64,000 nt of DNA, taken from NCBI GenBank assembly GCA_900538385.1, contig UWSO01000002.1, forward strand, positions 1 through 64,000, given 5' to 3'. Each line of letters opens with the position of its first letter. Positions within the stretch are counted from its first letter, which is position 1. A model generated the notes under the pieces. That model was not told the DNA's origin, made no database searches, and was given only the letters and a program-made list of their open reading frames with translations. Origin of the DNA: an uncultured Porphyromonas sp. Lineage in GTDB: Bacteria; Bacteroidota; Bacteroidia; Bacteroidales; Porphyromonadaceae. Shown piece by piece: positions 35,033 through 44,041 of the stretch. The translations under genes and the position numbers were made by a program.

Positions 35033-36532
35033 CTACGCATGATCCTCTCTGGCGAAGATCTCCTGCGCCACCTCTTTGTCGTCAAAGTGGTGCTTGACAC
35101 CTTCGATCTCTTGATAAGTCTCATGTCCCTTGCCTGCGATGACTACTAGGTCACCACGCTGTGCAGCTGCGCAAGCATCTGTGATCGCTTGGCGGCGAGA
35201 GACATTGGTATAAACCTTGTCACGCTCCGACTGAGGAATCCCCTGGAGCATTTGATCAATGATCGTTTGCGGATCCTCGGAGCGTGGGTTGTCAGAGGTA
35301 AGGTAAAGGTGGTCGCACATGTTGTAGGCAATACGCCCCATCTCAGGACGCTTGCCCATGTCCCGATCACCGCCGGCGCCAACCACGACGTAGACTTGTG
35401 AAGCGTTGAGCTCGGAGACCGTCTTGAGGAGATTCTCCAGAGCGTCAGGGGTGTGCGCATAGTCCACAACCACATGGTAGCCTCTCGGAGAGGCGAGCAG
35501 GTCAAAGCGACCATTCACATGCTCCAGACTAGAGATGCCACGCAGTATCAAGCTCTTGTCCAGATCAGGCAGGAGAAGGCGTGCCACACCGTAGACGGCC
35601 GTCACGTTGTAAGCGTTGTAGCTCCCGACGAGCTTGATCTCCACCTCTTCATTGTCCAGCAGTAGGGTAGAGCCGTCTACGTACTGACCTAAGAGCTGAG
35701 CCATATAGTCCGCATGGCTACGCATTGCATAGGTGTGCAGGTGTGCAGCGCAGTTTTGCACCATCACACTCCCGTTGCGGTCATCTGCATTGACCAGCGC
35801 GTAGGCACTTGGAGAGAGATTGTCAAAGAGCGATTTCTTTGCTGCAATGTACGCCTGCATCGTGCCGTGGTAGTCCAGGTGATCACGCGTCAAGTTGGTA
35901 AAGAGAGCGAGTGCAAAGGGCAACCCGTAGACTCGTTGCTGTACCAAAGCATGCGAAGAAACCTCCATAAAAAGATAGCGACACCCCGCATCGACCATAT
36001 CGCGCATCACACGATGCAGCTCGAGAGCATCGGGCGTCGTATGGGTGGCGGGATACTCCTTGTCGCCGATGCGTATGCAGACCGTGCTAAAGAGCGCAGC
36101 TCGCATACCTAGCCAGCTCCACAGCTGATAGCATAGCGTAGCGGTGGTCGTCTTGCCATTAGTCCCCGTGACTCCAACGATCGTGAGCTGTCGCTCTGGA
36201 CGATCATAGTAGACGGAAGCTAAGACAGCTACAGCTTTCGCTGTGTCAGTCACCGTGAGCCATACGACCTCGTCTGAGACGCTCTCAGGTCGTGTATGCT
36301 CTGTGACGATGATGCGGCAGCCTGCTGCAAGTGCCTTCGGGATGTAGTCGGCACCGTCCACATGCACGCCACGGAGTGCTACGAAGATACACCCCTCAGA
36401 GGCACGACGTGAGTCCTGCTCGATAGAGGTCACTTGACACTGCTCTGTAGAGACGTCGACTGTGTGTGCTTGGCTCAGTAGATGCTCCTCGGTGAGTGCT
36501 GCTATATAATTATTGAGTGGTTTGAGATTCAT
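35033..36532 (-). CDS. murE: UDP-N-acetylmuramoyl-tripeptide synthetase (diaminopimelate-type)
   Basis: Adds the third stem-peptide residue. The 499-aa ligase has the ATP loop GVTGTNGKTTTATLCYQ near residue 115, the carbamylated-lysine region TRDHLDYHGTM, and DNPR at 414-417, the motif associated with diaminopimelate rather than lysine. That agrees with a Gram-negative wall. It follows ftsI by 24 bp; the 68-bp space to mraY holds no gene. Confidence 0.97.
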   Translation of the reverse strand: MNLKPLNNYIAALTEEHLLSQAHTVDVSTEQCQVTSIEQDSRRASEGCIFVALRGVHVDGADYIPKALAAGCRIIVTEHTRPESVSDEVVWLTVTDTAKAVAVLASVYYDRPERQLTIVGVTGTNGKTTTATLCYQLWSWLGMRAALFSTVCIRIGDKEYPATHTTPDALELHRVMRDMVDAGCRYLFMEVSSHALVQQRVYGLPFALALFTNLTRDHLDYHGTMQAYIAAKKSLFDNLSPSAYALVNADDRNGSVMVQNCAAHLHTYAMRSHADYMAQLLGQYVDGSTLLLDNEEVEIKLVGSYNAYNVTAVYGVARLLLPDLDKSLILRGISSLEHVNGRFDLLASPRGYHVVVDYAHTPDALENLLKTVSELNASQVYVVVGAGGDRDMGKRPEMGRIAYNMCDHLYLTSDNPRSEDPQTIIDQMLQGIPQSERDKVYTNVSRRQAITDACAAAQRGDLVVIAGKGHETYQEIEGVKHHFDDKEVAQEIFAREDHA

Positions 36533-36556
36533 ATCTATCTAAAAGGGGATTCCACT

Positions 36557-38797
36557 TTACTGTCTATGATTGTTGCCTAGATGGAGGACAACCTTTTGCC
36601 CTGGATGGATAGGCGTACCAATGGGGATGCTCTGCGCTATGACTCGTCCATAGCCGACCAGTTGCACCTCCAGCCCCTGCAGGCTAATCTGATAGATCGC
36701 TTCGCTGGGGGCTAGTCCCACGAGCCGTGGCATCACACCCTTAGAGTAACGAGCTAGGGGATGTAGTTCCACCCCATCATGTTCATACTGAGGTACGACC
36801 AATTGGTCGGAGGCTGTCTTGCTGGAGCTTTCAGATTTAACCTCGGGGATCTTGTAAGCCTTGACAAAGCTTTCGACACGTCTCTTCTCACCGCCGGCTA
36901 GATCCAAGTGCTTCAGCCGCTCACTAGCAGGATGAGGTGTGATCGTGTCTAGAAGGATAGGATTAGAGAGTGTGTAGATCTCCTCAGCGATACGCTTCAC
37001 GCCACGACCAGCCACGATACCTCCTGAGGCACGACCTACGCCGTGAGGATTGACCACAAAGATGAAGCAACTGTACTTAGGATGATCTGAAGGGAAGTAT
37101 CCGCAAAACGAAGTCATATAGGTCAAACTGCCAGTACGATAACCACCGCTACCATGGTTGCTCATCAGAGCCGTACCTGTCTTGCCACTGATAGAAATCA
37201 GCTCAGAGCGTACTGGGCCAGCAGCGGTACCCTTGAGAACCACATTGTCTAGCATGGAGCGGATCGAGTCGAGCGTAGCGGGCTTGCAGATGTTCTCGTG
37301 CAGCACTTGTGGTTGAAATTCTTGAATCACCTTGCCCTCAGCATCCTCTATACGATCCACTAGATAGGGGCGCAAGACACGTCCTCCGTTGGCAACTGCG
37401 TTGTAGAAGTTGAGCGTATTGATCGCAGGCACCGAGATTCCATACCCACGGCTGATGCCTGGGATTGTTGAGTTACCATAACTCTTGTCTTCAGGTCGTA
37501 TGATTGTTGGGGTAGCGACTCCATCGAGACCTACGTCCAGTCGCTCCAGCATGCCATAATTGCTCAAATGCTGATAGATTCCATCGGGATGATCCACATA
37601 CCCCTTGATCGCAATCTTAGCTAGGACGATATTACTGGAGTACCATAGTCCCTGAGCAACCGATATACGTCCATAGCCACCACGATTGGCATTGTGATCA
37701 CGGATGTTGTAGCCACCATACTTAAAGACTCCATTGCCCGTGTCGATCGTGTCGTTAGGCGTACAAACCCCATCATCTAGTGCAGCCATCATGAAGGGCG
37801 TCTTCATTGTAGAACCAGGCTCATTGAGCGCACTGAGGGCATAGTTAGCACCCTCGTAGTAAGACTGAGAGCCCTTCGTAAGATTGGCTAGAGCGACGAT
37901 GCGACCCGTCTCCACCTCCATCAGGATAGCCCCTCCGTAGTCCGCCTCAAACTGTGTCATCTGCTCATAGAGCGCACGATGCACGATCTGCTGCAGATTC
38001 ATATCTAGTGTTGTGTACACATTGTAGCCAGCCCGAGGAGGTTGTAGGGTGTTTTGTCGTGTCGATCCTGCTAAGTATTGCCTCACAGCCAGCCCAGGCT
38101 CACCACGCAGTAGGGTGTCAAAGCTTTGCTCTAGACCATACTCCCCCTGCGTGAGATCCCCTTTGACTTCCTTGTAGACACTACCTATCGTACGTCTCGC
38201 TAGCTCACCATAAGGTCTGTCGCGTAGTGCACGCTCCTCGTGCGTCAGCCCATTTCTGAGCGGACCACGGCGACGCACCATACGACCCTTGCGCTCTACC
38301 GTCATCATCAGTGGATAGGTCTGCTTGAGCCGCTGATACTCCACATGGCTCACCTCGTACGGGTATATAGATACGTAGCGATAGCCAGACTGCTTATGCT
38401 GCGCCTTGCGATAGCCCTCCCGTAGTCGCTTACGCAGTGCCTGATAGGTGGCTTGCTCACCCTTTCCCCAGAGACTCATCTGGTAGGCTAGCGAGTCTAG
38501 CTGCTTGTAGAGCGAGTCTGGCTCCATCTGCTGAATAGACTCGGCGCCAAAGTCTAGGTACAGCTTGTATGCTGGCTTACTAATAGCTACAATGTGTCCG
38601 TCCGACGAAATGATATTGCCTCGTAGCGGTGAGATCGTCACCGTGTCAGGTCGGTGAAAGTTTTGCGCCATCTTGCGCCACGTAGGTCCCTCGACGAAGA
38701 TGATGCCGATCACCTTGATAAAGATCCATAGAGTCATCAAGATGGTCAGAAAACCTAAAGCGCGGTAGCGAGCTATGATAGGGCTATGCTTCGACAT
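36557..38797 (-). CDS. ftsI: Septal penicillin-binding protein FtsI with PASTA domain
   Basis: Class B transpeptidase of the divisome. The 746-aa protein has one N-terminal membrane helix, a pedestal domain and a transpeptidase domain with Ser329-xx-Lys332 (GSTMK), Ser387-Ser-Asn389 (SSN) and Lys539-Thr-Gly (KTGTA). A single C-terminal PASTA domain follows (PRLVGLAPSEAI, GQKVVLHLG), which E. coli FtsI lacks but which is normal in Bacteroidetes. It lies between ftsL and murE. Confidence 0.96.
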   Translation of the reverse strand: MSKHSPIIARYRALGFLTILMTLWIFIKVIGIIFVEGPTWRKMAQNFHRPDTVTISPLRGNIISSDGHIVAISKPAYKLYLDFGAESIQQMEPDSLYKQLDSLAYQMSLWGKGEQATYQALRKRLREGYRKAQHKQSGYRYVSIYPYEVSHVEYQRLKQTYPLMMTVERKGRMVRRRGPLRNGLTHEERALRDRPYGELARRTIGSVYKEVKGDLTQGEYGLEQSFDTLLRGEPGLAVRQYLAGSTRQNTLQPPRAGYNVYTTLDMNLQQIVHRALYEQMTQFEADYGGAILMEVETGRIVALANLTKGSQSYYEGANYALSALNEPGSTMKTPFMMAALDDGVCTPNDTIDTGNGVFKYGGYNIRDHNANRGGYGRISVAQGLWYSSNIVLAKIAIKGYVDHPDGIYQHLSNYGMLERLDVGLDGVATPTIIRPEDKSYGNSTIPGISRGYGISVPAINTLNFYNAVANGGRVLRPYLVDRIEDAEGKVIQEFQPQVLHENICKPATLDSIRSMLDNVVLKGTAAGPVRSELISISGKTGTALMSNHGSGGYRTGSLTYMTSFCGYFPSDHPKYSCFIFVVNPHGVGRASGGIVAGRGVKRIAEEIYTLSNPILLDTITPHPASERLKHLDLAGGEKRRVESFVKAYKIPEVKSESSSKTASDQLVVPQYEHDGVELHPLARYSKGVMPRLVGLAPSEAIYQISLQGLEVQLVGYGRVIAQSIPIGTPIHPGQKVVLHLGNNHRQ

Positions 38798-38827
38798 AGA
38801 GCGTGTTCGTTAGAGAGGGAAGAGAGA

Positions 38828-39499
38828 TTATTTCTTAGCATCACGATAGAGGATGATCGACTGCTGCGAGGGTGCCTCAAGATCTGACCCCATCGCTTGA
38901 AGCTGCTGCTCGAAGTTGCCCCCGATGCTACGACGCGTTAGCTCGCTGACGCTCTCCATGTGCTTGTAAGTCAAGTCTCTGACCTGCGTCTCCAGCTTAT
39001 CTATCTGGCGACGTTTGGAGATGATCTGATAGTTGCTTGTGACATGTATCAGACCCATCAGGAGGATCGCGATAAAGGCGGGTATATACTTCCTGAAGGC
39101 GGGTTGCTCCAGCATATCACCGCCTAGCCAATACCAAAGGCCTCGTGAAGAGCGCTTACTGGTAGACTGATCAGACTCTGCGGAGAATTCATCATTCATA
39201 TCAACCTCTTGCTCTCCTAGAGTGTCAGGCTCCTCTAGAGGTGTAGTCATGGATTCTAAGCCGGTCGGATCGCTTTCCGTCACAGAATCCGTTTGGTCTG
39301 CTGCATAGCTTACAGCATCGCTTGGAGTATCGGTCTCATCTTGTCTAGATGGCTCTGCTTCGGTCTCTTCGTCTAGGAGATCTCCTAGCAAAAGCCTAGG
39401 CTGAGGGTCAGTCGCAGACTCATCAGTAGCCACTGGTGCCGGCCCCTGAAGATCCTCCTCTAGGTTATCGTCAAAGTATGTCTCGTCTATCTTAACCAT
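38828..39499 (-). CDS. ftsL: FtsL-like divisome protein with long acidic N-terminal tail
   Basis: Assigned from position between rsmH and ftsI and from topology. The 223-aa protein has an acidic cytoplasmic tail of about 137 residues, rich in Asp, Glu, Thr and Ser, one membrane helix (about 139-156) and a short coiled coil (KRRQIDKLETQVRDLTYKH) facing the periplasm, as in FtsL. The tail is far longer than in E. coli FtsL (about 35 residues). Bacteroidetes call this protein an FtsL-like DUF; sequence similarity to E. coli FtsL is not visible. Confidence 0.8.
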   Translation of the reverse strand: MVKIDETYFDDNLEEDLQGPAPVATDESATDPQPRLLLGDLLDEETEAEPSRQDETDTPSDAVSYAADQTDSVTESDPTGLESMTTPLEEPDTLGEQEVDMNDEFSAESDQSTSKRSSRGLWYWLGGDMLEQPAFRKYIPAFIAILLMGLIHVTSNYQIISKRRQIDKLETQVRDLTYKHMESVSELTRRSIGGNFEQQLQAMGSDLEAPSQQSIILYRDAKK

Positions 39500-39512
39500 C
39501 TTCTCGTCTCAC

Positions 39513-40445
39513 TCAAATATCCTCACGACGCTCAGCAACACGTAGCTTAGCGCTACGAGCACGATTATTGTCCGCTATCTCATCCGCAGAGGGTGTGATA
39601 GCTTTTTTTGTGATCACACGTAGAGGTGCAGGCGTTGATAGAGGCATACCTGCTAGAGCCTCATTAGGCTGCTCAAAGCTCCCTAGACGGAAGAAATCCT
39701 TGACCATGCGATCCTCCAGCGAGTGGTAAGAAATGATCGCTATGCGTCCCCCAGGTTTGAGGAGACGCACCGAGTCGCTCAGCAGTTGACGCAGAGCACC
39801 CAGCTCATCATTCACCTCAATACGTAGTGCTTGGAAGATACGGCTCAGCTTATTGCGCAGCTGAGGTCCTCCCTTAGGTAGGACTGGCGTCAGCACCTCC
39901 ATGAGAACAGCGATCGTCGGGTACCCCACAGCACGATGCGACACCAGCAGAGTTGCGATGCGACGAGCATCATGTAGCTCACCATAGTAATATAGTATAT
40001 CGGCCAGCTGCTCCTCGCTGTAACTGAGTAGTATGTCACGAGCCGTGACCCCAGACCGGCTATTCATACGCATATCGGGCATTGCCTCCTCATAGCGAAA
40101 GCTAAAACCTCGCTCCTCACTATCGAAGTGATGTGACGAAACCCCTAGGTCCGCTAAAATTCCATCCACCTGTCCTGCGAGCCCCCAGTAGTCGAGCCAC
40201 TGTCCTAGGTAGCGAAAGTTCGTCGCTACAAAGTGATAGCGACTATCCGTAGGAGCATTGACCACCGCGTCGGGATCTTGATCGAGACCGATGCAGCGCC
40301 CCTCGGGAGCAAGTCGCTCGAGGAGAGCACGGGAGTGCCCCCCGCCACCCATCGTGACATCTACATAGAGACCAGAGGGTGTCGTAACCAATAAGTCGAG
40401 AGAATCCTCACAGAGGACAGCCGTATGATAGAGCTTAGTGGACAA
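39513..40445 (-). CDS. rsmH: 16S rRNA (cytosine-1402 N4)-methyltransferase RsmH
   Basis: Methylates C1402 of 16S rRNA in the P site. It has VDVTMGGGGHSRALLE (SAM site), IGLDQDPDAV, DGILADLGVSSHHFD and the C-terminal LEDRMVKDFF and NNRARSAKLRV, all family hallmarks. No ATG fits: the frame opens with TTG at 40505 and another TTG at 40445. I chose 40445 because it gives a protein of 310 aa with the family N-terminus TKLYHTAVLCEDSLDLL. The promoter lies about 95 bp upstream. It is the first gene of the cell-wall cluster; mraZ is not present before it. Confidence 0.93.
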   Translation of the reverse strand: MSTKLYHTAVLCEDSLDLLVTTPSGLYVDVTMGGGGHSRALLERLAPEGRCIGLDQDPDAVVNAPTDSRYHFVATNFRYLGQWLDYWGLAGQVDGILADLGVSSHHFDSEERGFSFRYEEAMPDMRMNSRSGVTARDILLSYSEEQLADILYYYGELHDARRIATLLVSHRAVGYPTIAVLMEVLTPVLPKGGPQLRNKLSRIFQALRIEVNDELGALRQLLSDSVRLLKPGGRIAIISYHSLEDRMVKDFFRLGSFEQPNEALAGMPLSTPAPLRVITKKAITPSADEIADNNRARSAKLRVAERREDI

Positions 40446-40539
40446 GGAGTGAAAAGGCGATAGTGTTATAAACGTTTGACAGAGAGCTCTGTACAGTTCC
40501 AGCAAAGGCGATTCAAATGCGTTACTCGCAGAGCTACTG

Positions 40540-40547
40540 CAAAGGTA
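40540..40547 (-). promoter_or_regulatory. Promoter of the rsmH-ftsL-ftsI-murE-mraY-murD-ftsW operon (-7 box)
   Basis: Minus strand TACCTTTG, followed by C. No clear -33 box, since that position is occupied by TTAGAG-type repeats. Gene spacing of 13-68 bp downstream suggests that this one promoter can drive all seven genes. Confidence 0.6.
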
Positions 40548-40552
40548 ATCAA

Positions 40553-40605
40553 ATTAGAGATTAGAAGTCAGAGGTTAGAGATTAGAAAATTAGAGGTTAG
40601 AAAGT
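40553..40605. repeat. TTAGAGGTTAGA-rich patch, copy 1
   Basis: Irregular tandem repeats of TTAGAG / GGTTAGA words in the gap between rsmH and susC. Similar patches occur at about 49.2, 54.03 and 60.45 kb. Confidence 0.65.
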
Positions 40606-40680
40606 CGGACTAGCTCCTAGGAGCACCAGAGGCGCTAGCATCTTTTAGGGGGACTAGCATCTCTAAGAAGAGGGGTGAGA

Positions 40681-40712
40681 TTTGGTTTCCACGCATTTTT
40701 GTACTACCTTTG
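40681..40712 (+). promoter_or_regulatory. Promoter of susC (both boxes)
   Basis: TTTG at 40681-40684 and TACCTTTG at 40705-40712, spacer 20 bp. This is the best match to the Bacteroidetes promoter consensus (-33 TTTG, -7 TAnnTTTG) in the window. Confidence 0.8.
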
Positions 40713-40719
40713 TTTCCGA

Positions 40720-40918
40720 AAGGTTAAGGTAGACCCCCTTCCGCAATACAGAAGGGCGTATGTAGGGTGGTGCTTGCGTACGCTATCATGTGAGAGGTGG
40801 CTCTATCGGTTGCTTTTAGGTTATGTCGGAGACGCACGGCGCAGTTGCTAGTGTGACGTGGCGTGTGGCTATGACTATTCAAACTATCAATGTATAACTA
40901 ACGCTAAAGAAGAGTTTT
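40720..40918 (+). promoter_or_regulatory. Long untranslated leader of susC
   Basis: About 200 nt without a credible frame. The hairpin CCCTTC...GAAGGG lies at 40737-40756. The words GTAGGGTGGTG, ATGTGAGAGG, TGGCTCT and CAGTTG appear in the same order as related words in the greA leader. No known riboswitch was recognised. Confidence 0.4.
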
Positions 40919-43900
40919 ATGAAAAGATTGGCTCTATTCTTTCTGATGCTAACGGCCAGCATAGGATGGGCTGTAGCGCAGAATAGGACCATCACAGGTA
41001 CTGTTACCTCGGGAGAGGACAAAGAGCCGGTGATGTTTGCGAACGTGGTCGTGGAGGGCAACACCTCTATCGGTACCACGACAGACGTAGATGGTAAGTT
41101 TACCCTCAGTGTACCTGCCTCTGCTAAGAAGCTGACCTTCTCCTATGTAGGTCTTAAGACGATTACCGTACCCATCACGAAGGTGATGAACGTCGTCATG
41201 ACGACAGATGATCAAACCCTTGATCAGGTCGTCGTAGTAGGTTACGGTTCAGGACAGAAGCTCAGCACGATCTCAGGCTCCATGGCTCGTGTATCTGGTG
41301 AGCAGATTGCCGAGAAGCCTGTAGCTAACGTGATGGACGCTCTACAGGGTAAGGTCGCTGGTATGAGTGTTATGACCACTTCCGGAGACCCTAACGCTGT
41401 AGCTGATGTAAAGATTCACGGTACAGGATCTCTGACTGCTGGTAACCAGCCACTCTACATCGTAGATGGTATGCAGACAGACCTCAACACTGTCATGGCG
41501 ATGAACTCCAACGATATCGAGAGCATGAACGTCCTCATGGATGCTTCCTCAACCTCTATCTATGGTGCTCGTGCGGCTAATGGTGTCGTTGTCATCACGA
41601 CCAAAAAGGGTAAGCGCTCTGAGGAGGGTCTCGGACATATCACATTCAATGCACAGTATGGTATCTCTGAGTTTGCCAACTTTAAGCCTTACGGTGACCT
41701 CATGACGGGTGATGAGCTGCTAGAGCATCAAGCTAAATATGAGTACCTGAAGCCTTATAACTTCGGATCTCGTACGTACACAAAGGCAGATCTACTCAAT
41801 GAGCTCACAAAGAAGGCTCATTACAAGATCGAGCGTAAGGCTTGGGGCTTTAATCCTCCCGCAGATGTAGAGTTCTACGATCCAGCTGACTATAACTTCG
41901 ACTGGCTCCGGTTCTTCATGGGCAAGAAGGCTCCTACGTATCAGGCTGACCTCTCTATGAGTGGTGGTAGCAATCGTACGCAGTATTATATCTCTATGGG
42001 TACACTCTCTCAGGAGGGTATCACGCGTGGTCGCAACGGCTTCAAGCGTTACAACGGACGTGTCAGTGTAGACTCTCGTGTTAAGGACTGGCTCAAGGTG
42101 GGTGCTAATGTTTTTGGCGCATACACCGACCAGGTGTCAGCTGGATTTGAGGGTGGTGCTTACACAGATGCTGGTACCTTTGGTGCAGCTATCAAGCCTC
42201 GCTATATGTCTCCATACGATGCTGACGGTAATTTGAGAAAGTACTATGTGTCTATATTTGGTATGGAGGTCTTCCCAGACTTTACCGAGAAGTATCAGCC
42301 ACATAACTACAATACCTATCAGGCTAGTGTAGCTTCTTACGCTGAGTTTACACCTATCAAGGGACTTATCCTCAAGACTCAGGCAGGTCTCGACCTAACT
42401 TATGGTACAGAGACTGTGTTCTACAAGCCTGGACGTTACTGGGTACTAGTTGACAAGCGTGGTAGCCGTCTAGAGGGCCGCTCGCTAGACAACAACTTCA
42501 CTTGGACCAATACAGGTGAGTATCGCTTCTCTTTTGCTGACAAGCATAAGATGACCGTCCTCCTAGGACAGGAGTGGGTACAGTATCGCTACGATGGTAT
42601 CTCTGCCATTGCTACTGGTATCGAGGATGCAGAGCTAGGACTGCTCTCTCAGGGTAGCTCTAATGCTAGTGACCTTGTTGCTCCCTCTCAGTCTAAGGGT
42701 GGGTACTCTTACCTATCATTCTTCGGACGTGTCAACTACTCATTCGATAACTACCTACACGTAGATCTATCACTGCGTAGTGATGCTTCTTCTCGCTTTG
42801 GTGCTAAGAATCGTCAGGGACTTTTCTACTCAGTAGGTGCTACCTATGATATCTATCGTGCACATCTAGACCACGTCAAGTGGATCAACACACTACGTCT
42901 ACGTGCCAGCTGGGGTACTACGGGTAACTCCTCTATCCCTGCTCTCGCCTACATGGCTCGCTACGGACAGCTCCAGTACTCAGAGGGTCTAGGTCTCTAT
43001 ACCTCAACAATTGGTAATCCTGACCTCGGATGGGAGACACAGTCTAACCTTAACGTCGGTGTCGACTTTGACGCTTTTGACAACCGTCTGCACTCTGTCC
43101 TCAACATCTATCACCGTATCACAGATGATATGTTGATGTTCGTTCCGAAGCCCTATGCTACTGGTTTCTCTGGCCGCTATGAGAATGTCGGCTCACTAAC
43201 CAATACGGGAGCTGACCTCACGCTCAGCTACGACATCGTACGCACTCGTGACTGGAACGTATATGCAGCTACAACGCTCAACTACAATGTGAACCGCGTT
43301 ACCAAGCTCTTCTACGATCTCCCAGAGTATAAGATGCCTTCAAAGGCTTTGATCTACAAGGTTGGTCAGCCTACTCAGTTCCTCATCGCAGAGTATGCAG
43401 GTGTCAATCCTGAGACTGGTAAGCAGCAGTGGTATGTACCCGATGCTGATGGTAATCTAACCTCTGAGGTTACTGAGTACTATGATGAGGCTGCTCTACT
43501 CCGCGCTAGTGGTAAGAATCTTTATGCCCCATTTACAGGAGGTGTATCCTTTGGCGCTAGCTGGAAGGGTCTAGCTCTTGATGTAGACTGGTCATTCAAC
43601 GTTGGTAAGTACGTTATCAACAACGACCGTTACTTCACAGAGAATATGACCAAGAATATAGGCTTCTTAGCGATGAACAAGAGCCGCAAGTTGCTGAATG
43701 CTTGGACTGAAGATAATAGGGATACCGATATACCTAAGTTCGGTGAGGAGATGCAGTTCGATAGCCGTCTGCTGGAGAACGCTTCATTCCTACGTCTGAA
43801 GAACCTACGCCTCTCATACACCCTGCCTAGCGCATGGTTTGAGAAGATTGGCGTAATCTCTGGCGCACGCGTCTATGTAACGGGTCGTAACCTGCTGACC

Positions 43901-44005
43901 TTTACTCAATTCTCTGGGTATGATCCAGAGGCCGTTGGCAACATGAGTATGAACCAATATCCTAACACACGTCAGTATGTTGGTGGTCTACAGATTACTT
44001 TCTAA
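40919..44005 (+). CDS. SusC/RagA-family TonB-linked outer-membrane transporter
   Basis: A 1028-aa outer-membrane barrel that pairs with the SusD-like lipoprotein downstream to import large nutrients. A signal peptide is followed by a carboxypeptidase-D regulatory-like domain (RTITGTVTSGEDKEP), a plug domain with DQVVVVGYGSG and GSLTAGNQPLYIVDGM, and a beta-barrel with the terminal phenylalanine (YVGGLQITF). It lacks the N-terminal STN domain used for anti-sigma signalling. The length matches RagA of P. gingivalis, an oligopeptide importer, better than long glycan SusC proteins; that is suggestive only. Confidence 0.95.
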   Translation: MKRLALFFLMLTASIGWAVAQNRTITGTVTSGEDKEPVMFANVVVEGNTSIGTTTDVDGKFTLSVPASAKKLTFSYVGLKTITVPITKVMNVVMTTDDQTLDQVVVVGYGSGQKLSTISGSMARVSGEQIAEKPVANVMDALQGKVAGMSVMTTSGDPNAVADVKIHGTGSLTAGNQPLYIVDGMQTDLNTVMAMNSNDIESMNVLMDASSTSIYGARAANGVVVITTKKGKRSEEGLGHITFNAQYGISEFANFKPYGDLMTGDELLEHQAKYEYLKPYNFGSRTYTKADLLNELTKKAHYKIERKAWGFNPPADVEFYDPADYNFDWLRFFMGKKAPTYQADLSMSGGSNRTQYYISMGTLSQEGITRGRNGFKRYNGRVSVDSRVKDWLKVGANVFGAYTDQVSAGFEGGAYTDAGTFGAAIKPRYMSPYDADGNLRKYYVSIFGMEVFPDFTEKYQPHNYNTYQASVASYAEFTPIKGLILKTQAGLDLTYGTETVFYKPGRYWVLVDKRGSRLEGRSLDNNFTWTNTGEYRFSFADKHKMTVLLGQEWVQYRYDGISAIATGIEDAELGLLSQGSSNASDLVAPSQSKGGYSYLSFFGRVNYSFDNYLHVDLSLRSDASSRFGAKNRQGLFYSVGATYDIYRAHLDHVKWINTLRLRASWGTTGNSSIPALAYMARYGQLQYSEGLGLYTSTIGNPDLGWETQSNLNVGVDFDAFDNRLHSVLNIYHRITDDMLMFVPKPYATGFSGRYENVGSLTNTGADLTLSYDIVRTRDWNVYAATTLNYNVNRVTKLFYDLPEYKMPSKALIYKVGQPTQFLIAEYAGVNPETGKQQWYVPDADGNLTSEVTEYYDEAALLRASGKNLYAPFTGGVSFGASWKGLALDVDWSFNVGKYVINNDRYFTENMTKNIGFLAMNKSRKLLNAWTEDNRDTDIPKFGEEMQFDSRLLENASFLRLKNLRLSYTLPSAWFEKIGVISGARVYVTGRNLLTFTQFSGYDPEAVGNMSMNQYPNTRQYVGGLQITF

Positions 44006-44041
44006 TAGTGTCGAACCCTCTATACTTATAGCACAGAAATT

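Noticed and set aside
40949..41215. Frame antisense to the start of susC
   Set aside because: Shadow of susC with no promoter or family signature.
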